A DNA stretch of 64,000 nt from Verminephrobacter eiseniae EF01-2 (GCF_000015565.1 NC_008786.1:4266501-4330500), one strand, 5' to 3'. Counted from the stretch's first letter, positions 8,527 to 16,319 are shown. Program-made: numbers and translations. Notes: generated from the sequence alone by a model not told the origin.

Positions 8527-10095
8527 TTACTTCTTGTCCAGCCGGATGAAAAACGGCAGCGTCTCATCATCCACACGCGGCTTGAAAGACAAGGTATTGG
8601 CGCGCGCGGCCCATACCGAGGACAACTGCACGACCGGAATGATGGCGTAGTCGTCCTGCACCATTTTCATTGCGCTTTCAAACAATAGCCGGCGCTTGTC
8701 GTCGTTGGTCATGCGCATGGCGACCGATATTGCTGCATCAGCAGCGTCATTGGAATAATTCGTCACGTTGGATGCGCCGAAACCTTTGGATTTGTCGTTG
8801 GTGCGGGCAATGGCTGCCAAGGTATAGCCCGCTTCTCCGGTCAGTGAACCCCAACCGGCCAGTGATAGCACGTATTCACCACGCTTGCGCGCCGGAATGA
8901 ACACGGTGCGCGAAATGGCGTTGATTTTCGTGTCGATGCCGATTTTGGCAAACATCTGCCCTAGCGCCGAGCAGGTCGCCGCATCTCCTGGCAAGCGGTC
9001 GCTGGTGCAGTGCAGGGGCAGCGAGAAGCCGTTCGGGTAGCCTGCTTCGGTCAGCAATTTTTTGGCCCTGTCGATATTCGTTGGCAACAACGGTGGTTTG
9101 GACAGGGCACCAAAGAAGCCGTCCACGATCAGTTGATTGGATGGCGTGGCCATGCCTTCGAGTACGGTGCCGGCGATGGTCTTGCGGTCGATGGCCAGCG
9201 ATAGCGCTTCACGCACGCGCTTGTCGCGCAGCGGGTTGACTGGCAGTGGTTTGCCCGCCTTGTCGGTGATTAACTCGCTCTTTTCGCGCACGTCCGGGTA
9301 AAGCAGGTAGATATAGATGGAGTCGCCCTGCACCACGGAGAAATCGCGATTGTTTTTGAGTTTGGCGACATCGCCGTAAGGCAGGTAGTTGATCAGGTCG
9401 ACCCGTTTGGATGACAGTGCGGCCAGGCGCGCAGCATCGTTGCTGATTTCGAGAAAATGCACTTTCTTCCAGTCTGCCGCGCCGCGCCAGTATTGGTCGA
9501 AGCGCTCCAGCAACAAATCGGCGCGCGGTTTGAACGAGATCAGTTTGAAGGGGCCGGTGCCAATGGCTGCCTTGCCGCTGTTGAAATCGGCGACCTTGGC
9601 CGCGCCGATGGAGGCGGGCACGATCATGATGCGCGCCAGGTCTTGTGGCAAGGCGGGGTTGGCCATCGAGGTTATGACACGGACGGTCAAATCATCCACG
9701 GCATCGACCTTGCTGATATTGCGTGTATTGATGACCAGGCCGGCATCCGGCCCCGCCGCCTTGGGAACGCGCTCCAGAGAAAACTTGACATCCTGCGCCG
9801 TCAGCACACTGCCATCGTGAAATTTCACACCGGGGCGCAGTTTGAATTCCCAGGTGTGCTCGTCGATCACTTTCCAACTGGTCGCCAGGCCGGGCTGGAT
9901 TTGCAGTTTATCATCCTGAAACACCAGGGCTTCGTAGATGTTTTTTATCGCGGCGATTTGCGTGCCTAGCGCCAGGTAGTGCGGGTCCATCGCTTCCGGG
10001 CCGGCGCGCACGCCAATCCTGAGTTCCTGCGCCAGTGCCGGGGCCAAGGCCGCGGCGAGCAGTGCACTCATCATGGCTCGTTTTACGATTATCAT
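8527..10095 (-). CDS. ABC transporter periplasmic substrate-binding protein, dipeptide/oligopeptide type (SBP family 5)
   Basis: A 522-residue protein with a Sec signal peptide (MIIVKRAMM, then a hydrophobic Ala/Leu core, cleavage near APALA-QE). The mature part has the family 5 layout: IYEALVFQDDK near the start, SWKVIDEHTWEFKLRPGVKFHDG, then REALSLAIDRK. It should bind a peptide or related solute in the periplasm and hand it to a DppBC-type permease. ATG 10095 is preceded by AAAGGAAACAAT, a good ribosome site. The frame is nevertheless open upstream for 93 more codons through remnants of an ATPase gene and csaA, so a longer fusion could be read. It is the only complete binding protein near the broken ABC gene sets here. 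Confidence 0.88.
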   Translation of the reverse strand: MIIVKRAMMSALLAAALAPALAQELRIGVRAGPEAMDPHYLALGTQIAAIKNIYEALVFQDDKLQIQPGLATSWKVIDEHTWEFKLRPGVKFHDGSVLTAQDVKFSLERVPKAAGPDAGLVINTRNISKVDAVDDLTVRVITSMANPALPQDLARIMIVPASIGAAKVADFNSGKAAIGTGPFKLISFKPRADLLLERFDQYWRGAADWKKVHFLEISNDAARLAALSSKRVDLINYLPYGDVAKLKNNRDFSVVQGDSIYIYLLYPDVREKSELITDKAGKPLPVNPLRDKRVREALSLAIDRKTIAGTVLEGMATPSNQLIVDGFFGALSKPPLLPTNIDRAKKLLTEAGYPNGFSLPLHCTSDRLPGDAATCSALGQMFAKIGIDTKINAISRTVFIPARKRGEYVLSLAGWGSLTGEAGYTLAAIARTNDKSKGFGASNVTNYSNDAADAAISVAMRMTNDDKRRLLFESAMKMVQDDYAIIPVVQLSSVWAARANTLSFKPRVDDETLPFFIRLDKK

Positions 10096-10224
10096 ATTGT
10101 TTCCTTTCGATGGGTGAATGACCGCGTTGAAGCGTGGTTTCTCGTCATTATTGAGATGGCACGCGCAAGAATGGCCTGGGGCAAGCTCCATGAATTCAGA
10201 TGCCGCCCGCGCGCAGTGCTCCAG
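10096..10224 (-). pseudogene. Remnant of a DppF-type ATPase C-terminus
   Basis: The codons give a tail (FMELAPGHSCACHLNND) that is clearly homologous to the last residues of the intact ATPase encoded at 11412-12527 (FRELAPGHSSACHLGDD). The following spacer up to the binding-protein start also aligns with the spacer after the intact ATPase, including the CCATCGAA(A/G)GGA ribosome-site region. In this copy the stop codon is lost, so the frame runs into the binding-protein gene. It shows that the binding protein once followed its own ATPase gene. Confidence 0.8.
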
Positions 10225-10374
10225 GGCACTGGATTGGCGCAAACCCATCGGCCCCAGGTCGATGGTGATGGTGTAAGCCGGATTGTGCGCCTTGACATTC
10301 AACTTCGCGCTGACCACGGTACCTACCCGCAGGTCCACCTTCTCAAAATCAAACCACTCAATCGTAGTCGTCAT
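10225..10374 (-). pseudogene. Truncated csaA-like gene (tRNA-binding-domain chaperone), 5' half only
   Basis: Fifty codons starting at ATG 10374 encode FEKVDLRVGTVV and NPAYTITIDLGPMGLRQSSA, the beginning of the CsaA/EMAP-II-like OB-fold. The complete protein has about 110 residues; here it stops at the strand ending QSSA and continues in frame into an ATPase remnant. The second half of the OB fold is lost, so a folded CsaA is unlikely. The ATG overlaps the 3' end of the upstream DUF1801 gene. Confidence 0.75.
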
Positions 10375-10696
10375 CGCGGAAACTCCCTTGTGTGCAGGAA
10401 CGCATAACGGGGGGTTCCATTTTGATGTGGCGGCGGAACTTGCCGCTGCCTTCCAGCACGCCGTGTGCATCCTTGAACTGGTGGCCGTGGCCGAATTCAA
10501 GCGAGACATTCTCCCGGTAGGCATAGACGCCGCAGAATGGTTGCTTGGCTTGGAACATGATTCCACCGTACTTGACGATCTCGGTGGCCGAGGGCCCTGT
10601 GCGCATCACGATCTGGCGAACGCCCTGGACGATCTCGTGCAATATCGGGCCACAGATGTCCTCGACGAGTTGCTCAATTCGGTCTGCGGCTTTCAT
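10358..10696 (-). CDS. DUF1801 domain protein
   Basis: A 112-residue protein with a DUF1801 (YdhG-like) fold pattern. It has a RIEQLVEDICGPILHEIVQGVRQIV-type amphipathic helix, followed by KYGGIMFQ, AYRENVSLEFGHG and the end LEGSGKFRRHIKM. The last roughly 18 residues (from EPPVMR) do not look like the usual family end, so the 3' end may have been replaced at the same junction that truncated csaA. The start ATG lies 8 bp after the stop of the VOC-family gene, suggesting a two-gene unit. Function of the family is not established. Confidence 0.7.
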   Translation of the reverse strand: MKAADRIEQLVEDICGPILHEIVQGVRQIVMRTGPSATEIVKYGGIMFQAKQPFCGVYAYRENVSLEFGHGHQFKDAHGVLEGSGKFRRHIKMEPPVMRSCTQGSFRDDDYD

Positions 10697-10704
10697 CGCA
10701 GCCC

Positions 10705-11094
10705 TCAACTCAAGGCGGTGCACAGTTCCACCAGCGACCCGTCGGGACAGCGCAGGTACGAGACCGATTGCCCCCAGGGCTTGCGTTTCGGCGCGGCGAT
10801 CTCGATGGCACCGGCCTCCAGTGCAGTGGCGTGGGCCTTCTCTACGTCGTCGGTGATGAAGGCAAGCTCGACACCCAGTGGTTGCTCGGTCTGGCTGCAA
10901 TAAACAAAGCCCTGCTTCGAGTTGGATTCTGCGAGCTTGTGCGATGCGAAGGAGATGGTGGTGCCGCCGGTTTCCAGTTCGCCGTAGTCTCCCTCTTCGG
11001 TCATGAAGCGCCGCTCGAACCCAAATGCTTTCTCGAAAAAAGCCAATGAAACCGCAACGTCCGGCACGTAGACGATGGTGTATCCGTATTTCAT
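10705..11094 (-). CDS. VOC (glyoxalase/bleomycin-resistance/dioxygenase) superfamily protein
   Basis: A 129-residue protein built of two beta-alpha-beta-beta-beta modules. The first runs from YTIVYVPDVAVSLAFFEKAFGF to the metal-side strands ELETGGTTISFAS. The second starts at GVELAFITDDVEKAHATALEAGA and closes with RCPDGSLVELC, the usual C-terminal strand bearing a metal-ligand Glu. Members are metalloenzymes or binding proteins with varied substrates, so no specific reaction is assigned. It is followed closely by the DUF1801 gene. Both sit between remnants of ABC operons and may have been carried there together. Confidence 0.8.
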   Translation of the reverse strand: MKYGYTIVYVPDVAVSLAFFEKAFGFERRFMTEEGDYGELETGGTTISFASHKLAESNSKQGFVYCSQTEQPLGVELAFITDDVEKAHATALEAGAIEIAAPKRKPWGQSVSYLRCPDGSLVELCTALS

Positions 11095-11105
11095 GGGACT
11101 TTCTT

Positions 11106-11369
11106 TCAGGCTTGAGAAAATGAGTGGGCCAGCCATCCGGTGTGTGACGGATGGCGCAGGGACACCGAGACGGTAACAGCGGGCTGGAGGCCGGCGAGTC
11201 TGCGTTCGAAAGGGTGAATCGACTGCGGCAGCGCCTCGGCCACCATGACCTGCGGGGCCATCGCTTCCGGGCCAGCGCGCGCACCGATCTTGAGTTCCTG
11301 CGCCAGCACCGTCCCGGCAAGCAACGCCACCGTTGGTGCCATCAGCATGGCGTGTCGTATGGTTTTCAT
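11106..11369 (-). pseudogene. ABC substrate-binding protein remnant (signal peptide plus first residues)
   Basis: An 87-codon frame begins with a good signal peptide (MKTIRHAMLMAPTVALLAGTVLA) and then QELKIGARAGPEAM. This corresponds to the start of the intact binding protein 1.3 kb downstream (QELRIGVRAGPEAM). After about 40 residues the homology ends and the frame runs into unrelated sequence. A ribosome site (AAGGGAGAGG) precedes the ATG, so a short exported peptide could still be made. It follows the ATPase gene at 11412 exactly where a binding-protein gene would be expected. Confidence 0.75.
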
Positions 11370-11411
11370 ATCCTCTCCCTTCGATGGATGTACTGCGTTG
11401 GAAAACGACTT

Positions 11412-12527
11412 TCAATCATCACCGAGATGACACGCCGAAGAATGCCCCGGCGCCAGTTCCCTGAATACCGGCACCTCGCGCATGCAGCGCTCCATGGCAT
11501 GTGGGCAGCGCGGGTGGAAATGGCATCCGACGGGCGGGTTGAGCGGCGAGGGAATCTCGCCCTTGATCGCGGAAAAACGGCGCCGGCGCAAGTTCAGCGT
11601 CAGCATGTTGGCCAGCAATGCCTGTGTGTAGGGGTGGTTGGGGCGGGTGAAGATTTCTGCGGCCGGGGCCAATTCGACCAGGCGTCCGAGGTACATCACG
11701 GCAACGCGGTCCGAGATATGTTTGACCACGCCCAGGTCGTGGCTGACGAACAGGTAGGTCAGGTTGTGGTCGGCGCGTAGTTGCATGAACAGATTGAGCA
11801 CTTGCGCCTGCAAGGAGACATCGAGCGCGGCGACGGCTTCGTCGCACACCAAGAATTCGGGCTGCATGCCCAGTGCCCGCGCAATGCCTATGCGCTGGCG
11901 CTGGCCGCCGGAGAATTGGTGCGGATAGCGGAAGCGGTAGGCCGGGTCGATCCCGGCGCGCTGCATGGCGCGGCTGACGTGATCGTCCAGATTCGCCTTG
12001 TCCACCAGCCCGTGCGTGAAAGGGCCTTCGCCGACGATGCGGTCGATGCGATGGCGTGGATTGAGCGAGGCGTAAGGGTCCTGGAAGATCATCTGCACCT
12101 TGGTGGTGGTCTTGACCACGCGCGCGCCCTGTTGCACTGCCACCGGCTGGCCGCGGTACAGCGCGGTGCCGCTGGAGGCGGCATGCACGCCGGCCACCAT
12201 GCGCGCCAGGGTGGATTTGCCACAGCCGGATTCGCCAACCAAGCCCAGCACTTCACCTGCGCGGATTTCTACGGACAGGTTGCTGACTGCCTGCACCGTG
12301 GCCGGCGGTTTGGCGTGGCCGAGCATGCCCAGCAGCCGCTGCGTCAGGGTGGCGGCCACGGTGAAGTGTTTGGAGAGGTTGTTGAGTTGCACCAGGCTTG
12401 CTGGAGCACCTCCGCCTTCGGCTGCGGTATGAACGCCTTCGGGCGACCGTGCAGCGAAGGATGGGGCACCTCCGCCTCCGCCTTCGGCTGCGGTGTGATC
12501 GCCTTCGGGCGGCCGGGCGGCGATCAT
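11412..12527 (-). CDS. ABC transporter ATP-binding protein, DppF/OppF type
   Basis: A 371-residue ATPase of the peptide/nickel (PepT) family. Walker A GLVGESGCGKST, the Q-loop region IFQDPYASLNPR, signature FSGGQRQRIGIARAL, Walker B FLVCDEAVAALD and the H-loop VSHDLGVV are intact. The C-terminal oligopeptide-ATPase domain has the Cys-containing CHFHPRCPHAMERC stretch expected of DppF. The start at 12527 overlaps the stop of the upstream ATPase (ATGA). The N-terminus is unusual: residues 4-22 and 26-42 form two copies of a PEGxHTAAEGGGAP-like segment ahead of the normal beginning (LVQLNNLSKHF). It drives solute uptake together with the neighbouring DppD-type ATPase. Confidence 0.9.
   Translation of the reverse strand: MIAARPPEGDHTAAEGGGGGAPSFAARSPEGVHTAAEGGGAPASLVQLNNLSKHFTVAATLTQRLLGMLGHAKPPATVQAVSNLSVEIRAGEVLGLVGESGCGKSTLARMVAGVHAASSGTALYRGQPVAVQQGARVVKTTTKVQMIFQDPYASLNPRHRIDRIVGEGPFTHGLVDKANLDDHVSRAMQRAGIDPAYRFRYPHQFSGGQRQRIGIARALGMQPEFLVCDEAVAALDVSLQAQVLNLFMQLRADHNLTYLFVSHDLGVVKHISDRVAVMYLGRLVELAPAAEIFTRPNHPYTQALLANMLTLNLRRRRFSAIKGEIPSPLNPPVGCHFHPRCPHAMERCMREVPVFRELAPGHSSACHLGDD
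12402..12518. repeat. In-frame duplicated GC-rich repeat inside the DppF-type gene
   Basis: Two imperfect copies of a roughly 50-bp unit. Each contains CACCTCCGCC on the plus strand followed by TTCGGCTGCGGT and CGCCTTCGGGCG. They encode the extra N-terminal segments of the ATPase. The unit looks like an interspersed repeat that entered the coding region in frame. Confidence 0.7.
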
Positions 12528-13588
12528 GCGCTCACCTGCGTTGCCAATGCCTGCACCGGATGCCAGCACCAGGCGCGATGGTCGGTGCACTGGTCGGCGC
12601 TGTGCGGCGGGGGCGTTGCGCGGCATTGCGCATCGGCACGCGGGCAGCGCGCCTGGAATGCGCAGCCGGGCGGCAGGGCGAGCAACATGGGTGCCATGCC
12701 GGGAATCTGGTACAGCGCCTGGCCTTTTTGCGCATGGCTCGGCACGGAGGCGATCAGGCCCGCTGTATAGGGGTGCAGCGGGGCGTCGAGCACTTGATCG
12801 ACCGTGCCGTACTCGGCGACCCGGCCGGCATACAGCACGCAAATCTTGTCGGCCAGCCCGGCGACGACCGACAGGTCGTGCGTGATCCAGATCATGGCCA
12901 TGCCCTCCTGCCGCGCCAATTGCTGCACCTCGGCCAGTATCTGCCCCTGAATGGTGACATCCAGCGCCGTGGTGGGTTCATCGGCGATGATCAGCGCGGG
13001 CTTGTGCAGCAGCGCCGTGGCGATGGCGATGCGTTGGCGCATGCCGCCGGAAAGCGCGTGCGGATAGGCTTGCAGGCGCTCGTCCGGCGCCGCGATGCCG
13101 ACCTTGACCAGGGCGGCGCGGGCGCGGTCGAGCGCTTGCTGCTTGCTCACGCGCTCATGCACCAGGATCGCCTCGGTCATCTGCGTGGCCACGCGCAGCA
13201 CGGGGTTGAGCGTCATCATCGGGTCTTGGAAGATCATGGCGATGTCGGCGCCGCGCAGGGCGCGCAGGGCCTTTTCCGGCAGGCCGACCAGTTCGCGCCC
13301 CTTGAGTTTGATGGAGCCGCCGGTGATGCGACCGGGCTTGTCGATCAGGCCCATGATCGATAAGCCGGTGACGCTTTTGCCGGAACCGGATTCGCCGACC
13401 AGGCCCATGATCTCGCCACGCGCCAGCGTGAAAGACACGCCGTCTACCGGCGTGACCGTGCCGGCAGCGGTCGGGAAGCGGGTTTGCAAGTCCCGCACTT
13501 CGAGCACCGGGAGATGTCCCGCGACAGGTTGCTGTGCCTGCTGCGGCATCTGCTGCGGGGGCGCCATCCTGCCCGGATGCACGCTCAT
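12524..13588 (-). CDS. ABC transporter ATP-binding protein, DppD/OppD type
   Basis: A 354-residue ATPase of the oligopeptide family. Walker [13 protein letters not shown], the Q-loop segment [14 protein letters not shown], signature [16 protein letters not shown], Walker [14 protein letters not shown] and the H-loop [11 protein letters not shown] are all intact. Its C-terminal extension carries the [14 protein letters not shown] cysteine cluster of the family. ATG 13588 was preferred over an upstream TTG because AGAGG lies eight bases before it. That ribosome site and the overlapping TGA belong to a remnant reading frame (vapC plus the last bases of a permease gene). It pairs with the DppF-type ATPase downstream (4-bp overlap). 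Confidence 0.9.
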   Translation of the reverse strand: MSVHPGRMAPPQQMPQQAQQPVAGHLPVLEVRDLQTRFPTAAGTVTPVDGVSFTLARGEIMGLVGESGSGKSVTGLSIMGLIDKPGRITGGSIKLKGRELVGLPEKALRALRGADIAMIFQDPMMTLNPVLRVATQMTEAILVHERVSKQQALDRARAALVKVGIAAPDERLQAYPHALSGGMRQRIAIATALLHKPALIIADEPTTALDVTIQGQILAEVQQLARQEGMAMIWITHDLSVVAGLADKICVLYAGRVAEYGTVDQVLDAPLHPYTAGLIASVPSHAQKGQALYQIPGMAPMLLALPPGCAFQARCPRADAQCRATPPPHSADQCTDHRAWCWHPVQALATQVSA

Positions 13589-13683
13589 CGTTTCAACCTC
13601 TGGCAACAGGTCTCGGTCACCTCAGGCACTTGCCGATGGATGAGATGGATACACCTGTTCGTGTCCAGCATTCGCTTGGTCAT
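13585..13683 (-). pseudogene. VapC-type PIN toxin 5' fragment fused to a permease 3' end
   Basis: A 32-codon frame with a strong ribosome site (AAAAAAGGAG) starts MTKRMLDTNRCIHLI, the N-terminus of VapC toxins with the first PIN-domain aspartate (LDTN). It continues HRQVPEV as in that family. The last codons (QRLKR and TGA) match instead the end of a DppC permease (PRLKQ, TGA), so this is a recombination joint. The stop overlaps the DppD start (ATGA), which means the vapC start now feeds translation into the ATPase gene. No vapB is visible upstream. Confidence 0.65.
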
Positions 13684-13783
13684 GCCCGGCTCCTTTTTTC
13701 CACTTCAAGCCATGTTGTGACGAAAAACAAGGAAAAGCAAGGCGCGTACCTGACTTGACCGAGCAATGGGCACGCGCAATGGC

Positions 13784-14518
13784 TCAGGGCTGCGTCCGAA
13801 ACGCCAGTTGCGCCGTGGCGTTGATGCGGCGTGGCGCTTTGGTGAAAAAATCGCCGGAGCTTGGCCCATTGGCAACATTGGCAACATTGGCAACATTGGC
13901 AACATTGGCAGCATTGGCAGCATTGGCAGGCAGCACCGCCAGGAACTTGCCCGCCAAGCCATCCTCGGCATCGGCGCGGGTCTGCCACATGTCCAGGAAC
14001 TGCGCGCGGCTGTAGGTGCGGTTGCCCAGGCTGGGGTCGGCCAGCCACACGGTGTCGCTGCTGATGCCCCGCAGCACCGCGAAATGGTCGTCCTTGCGCT
14101 GCTTCACATAGACCACGACCGGCATCTTCAGGCGCGCAAGCTGCTCCCAACTCGCGGCAAAGCCCTGCGCCCGAAAGCCAAACTGCGGCAGGGCGCGGGC
14201 CATGTCCTCGAAACTGGCCCGCCCATCGCCCTTGTCCATGGCCTCGAGCAGGGCTGCCTCGGTCAGGTTCTGACCATAGTGGCTGTTGAGCAAAGTCGCC
14301 AGCGATGCCGCGCCACAGGAATAATCCAGGTCCTGCTTGACGATGCGCTCGTCGCGCAGCGTCTTCCAACTCTTGAGCGGAACCAGGCCATGGGCCGAGT
14401 GGGTCGCCAGCAATGCCGCTTCAGGGCCGGACGCCTTGGCGGGGTCATCAGCCCGTGCTGGCGCGGCCAGCAGCAGAGCACAGCAAGCCAAAGTCCATCC
14501 AGACCTGATCACGCTCAC
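13784..14518 (-). CDS. Secreted C39-family peptidase (double-glycine leader peptidase fold)
   Basis: A 244-residue protein with an N-terminal Sec signal peptide (WTLACCALLLAAPARA, cleavage near residue 23), so it acts in the periplasm and is not fused to an ABC transporter. The C39 catalytic set is visible: Gln62 and Cys68 in KQDLDYSCGAAS, His145 in DDHFAVLRG and Asp161 in LADPSLG. It resembles FapD-like peptidases of amyloid export clusters. The C-terminus carries a six-unit NAA/NVA repeat encoded by a 9-bp tandem repeat. It starts with GTG overlapping the stop of the upstream membrane protein (GTGA), which indicates coupled translation. The glycine-rich peptide encoded 3 kb upstream is its likely substrate. 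Confidence 0.8.
   Translation of the reverse strand: MSVIRSGWTLACCALLLAAPARADDPAKASGPEAALLATHSAHGLVPLKSWKTLRDERIVKQDLDYSCGAASLATLLNSHYGQNLTEAALLEAMDKGDGRASFEDMARALPQFGFRAQGFAASWEQLARLKMPVVVYVKQRKDDHFAVLRGISSDTVWLADPSLGNRTYSRAQFLDMWQTRADAEDGLAGKFLAVLPANAANAANVANVANVANVANGPSSGDFFTKAPRRINATAQLAFRTQP
13869..13922. repeat. Six-copy 9-bp tandem repeat in the C39 peptidase gene
   Basis: Four copies of TTGGCAACA followed by two of TTGGCAGCA, head to tail and in frame. On the coding strand they give alternating N-V-A and N-A-A triplets near the protein's C-terminus. Copy number can change by slippage without shifting the frame. Confidence 0.95.
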
Positions 14519-15153
14519 GCGCCTGCTCCGCCAGGGACCAAGCCCGTCACGACCATGAGCACACCCACCAGAGCAAACATCGATCCCGCAGCCACGATGG
14601 CAGGCAGCAGCCCGATGGCAATGCCGGCGATGCAATAGCCCAGGCTGGCTTGGGGGATGGCGCCCTCGATGGCTTGCGCGCCCACCCAGACCGAATACAG
14701 CCACAAAGGCAGGGTCAGCAGCGGCGGCACACCCAGCGCCGCCAAGCCAGCGCCCAAGGTATCGGCCACCAACCACGACGCCGCCACCAAGTTGAACAAA
14801 TCGCCCTGACCGTCCCAACGCCCCCCGCGCTTGAGCCACCAACGCAGCACCGCCACGATGATCGGGAACGCCACCCAAGTGGTGACCAGCCCCATGCCCC
14901 CCATGACCACACCCAGCCACGCGGGCACACCGGGCGGCATGGTGTGAGATCTTGGGTCCAAACCAATCAGCACGCCGATGAGCGAAACCGCCAGCACCGA
15001 TTGCCAGCGGGGGAAAATAAGGTCCGGGAACGTCACTCTTTTGAGCAACATCATCCTTTGACCGACGCCAATGATTTGCAGCTTTCCTATCCGAAACGGG
15101 TTCAGTACGGTCGACACTGCCAAAAGGACTACACCAAGTATCATGTATGTCAT
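14515..15153 (-). CDS. Yip1-like polytopic membrane protein, paralogue 1
   Basis: A 212-residue inner-membrane protein with about six hydrophobic segments. Conserved features shared with two neighbouring paralogues are VGQRMxLL near the N-terminus, FPDLxFPRWQSVL, RWWxKRGGRWDGQGDLFNLVAASWL, then LPLWLYSVWVGAQA and QASLGYCIAGIAIGLLP. The central RGGxGxxxxL pattern and six-helix layout suggest the YIP1 family; this is a weak assignment. ATG 15153 is preferred because AGGA lies eight bases upstream. Its stop overlaps the GTG start of the C39 peptidase, so the two are co-translated. It might serve as immunity or export accessory for the peptide system. Confidence 0.65.
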   Translation of the reverse strand: MTYMILGVVLLAVSTVLNPFRIGKLQIIGVGQRMMLLKRVTFPDLIFPRWQSVLAVSLIGVLIGLDPRSHTMPPGVPAWLGVVMGGMGLVTTWVAFPIIVAVLRWWLKRGGRWDGQGDLFNLVAASWLVADTLGAGLAALGVPPLLTLPLWLYSVWVGAQAIEGAIPQASLGYCIAGIAIGLLPAIVAAGSMFALVGVLMVVTGLVPGGAGA

Positions 15154-15264
15154 GGATTTTCCTAAATTTGTCATAGAGCACGGCTGGCAGCCGGCTCCAG
15201 GTATGGCCGGGCTTACTTATCGGAGATGGGGCGCAGCCCAGCTACCAAAATCCACCCAGCCCCC

Positions 15265-15906
15265 TCATGCGCCTGCCCCGCCAGGGACCAAGCCCGTCAT
15301 GAGCGCCCGCACCAGAGCAAATACCAACCCCGCAGCCGCGATGGCCGGCAGCAGCCCGATGGCGATACCGGCGATGCAATAGCCCCGGCTGGCTTGGGGA
15401 ATGGCGCTCGCCATGGCTTTCGTGCCCACCCAGAGCGAATACAGCCAGAAAGGCAAGACCAGAAATGGCGGCGCATTCAGCATCATCAAGTTTGCGCAGA
15501 AGCTGTCGAGCATCAACCACGACGCAGCCACCAGATTGAACAGATCGCCTTGGCCGTCCCAACGTCCCCCGCGCTTGAACCACCAGCGCAGCACTGCCAC
15601 GATGACCAGAAACGCCGCCCAAGTGGTGAGCAGCCCTGTGACCAGCCCCACGACCACACCCAGCCATGCGGGCGCATCGGGCGGCACTGCGTGCAATCTT
15701 GGGGCCAAACCGAACAGTACGCCGATGAACGAAATAGCCAGCACCGATTGCCAGCGGGGAAAAACCAAGTCCGGGAACGCCACTCTTTTGAGCAACATCA
15801 TCCTCTGACCAGCACCAATGACCGGCAGCTTTTTTGCCAGGGACTGGTTTATCAATGTGGACGTCACCAAAAAGCATAATCCGTAATTGAAATCAAAAAG
15901 GGTCAT
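15265..15906 (-). CDS. Yip1-like polytopic membrane protein, paralogue 2
   Basis: A 213-residue membrane protein sharing the FPDLVFPRWQSVL, KRGGRWDGQGDLFNLVAASWL and GYCIAGIAIGLLP blocks with paralogues 1 and 3. The C-terminal end GLVPGGAGA is identical to that of paralogue 1. The ATG at 15906 has GAGGG six bases before it. Directly upstream lies a fragment of the barrel-protein gene, so this copy derives from a duplication of a larger unit. It is separated from paralogue 1 by about 110 bp without a gene. Confidence 0.65.
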   Translation of the reverse strand: MTLFDFNYGLCFLVTSTLINQSLAKKLPVIGAGQRMMLLKRVAFPDLVFPRWQSVLAISFIGVLFGLAPRLHAVPPDAPAWLGVVVGLVTGLLTTWAAFLVIVAVLRWWFKRGGRWDGQGDLFNLVAASWLMLDSFCANLMMLNAPPFLVLPFWLYSLWVGTKAMASAIPQASRGYCIAGIAIGLLPAIAAAGLVFALVRALMTGLVPGGAGA

Positions 15907-15913
15907 CAATCCC

Positions 15914-16006
15914 TCACAGGGCATGACGGGTAACCGACAACCAATACATCCGCCATTCAGTACCACTGCGCCCCGATGCGTTGGCCTTGAACGTGGGCTT
16001 GGTGAT
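15914..16006 (-). pseudogene. 3'-end fragment of the outer-membrane barrel gene
   Basis: About 31 codons read ITKPTFKANASGRSGTEWRMYWL and then a stop, closely matching the end of the barrel protein encoded at 17993-18865 (ILNTTFKVNASGRSGAELRMSWL). Nothing else of that gene remains here. It marks a partial duplication of the locus. Confidence 0.85.
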
Positions 16007-16019
16007 CATGGGCGGCCAC

Positions 16020-16283
16020 TTACCGAATGGCCGAAGAGGCAGTGATGACAATGACGACCAGTTGCCCGTAAGACACTGACTGACCCCATTGTTGCCATCT
16101 TTGCTTACTCCTCTGTCTGGGCTCATCCGACCCATGATCCGCGAGTTTGACCTGACGTCTTATCCACGCATGGAATACGAGATTCAGTGCCATGACGGAT
16201 GCCATCAAAAACAGGTGCTTCAAGCCTGCGCCGAAAAAGTATCCTGCCAGAAGTATCAATGAAAAGCGGACTAACGCACTCAT
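16020..16283 (-). CDS. Small membrane protein of unknown function
   Basis: An 87-residue frame with ATG 16283 and a good ribosome site (AAGGAAAAGGTGATTTC). Residues 4-40 are strongly hydrophobic (two predicted helices around LILLAGYFFGAG and MASVMALNLVFHAW), followed by a basic, Gln-rich tail. The tail runs into the boundary of the barrel-gene fragment and may not be native. I recognise no family. Position between peptide-system genes and small size would suit an immunity protein; this is speculation. Confidence 0.45.
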   Translation of the reverse strand: MSALVRFSLILLAGYFFGAGLKHLFLMASVMALNLVFHAWIRRQVKLADHGSDEPRQRSKQRWQQWGQSVSYGQLVVIVITASSAIR

Positions 16284-16319
16284 GAAATCACCTTTTCCTT
16301 GAATTTTGGCAAAGGCTGC

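Noticed and set aside
13869..13922. Regular short repeat array resembling a very small CRISPR
   Set aside because: Units are 9 bp, contiguous, without spacers, and lie in frame inside a coding sequence. No cas genes occur in the window.
15914..16135. 73-residue minus-strand ORF as an independent gene
   Set aside because: Only its last 31 codons resemble anything, namely the end of the barrel protein; the beginning overlaps the small membrane ORF and has no ribosome site.
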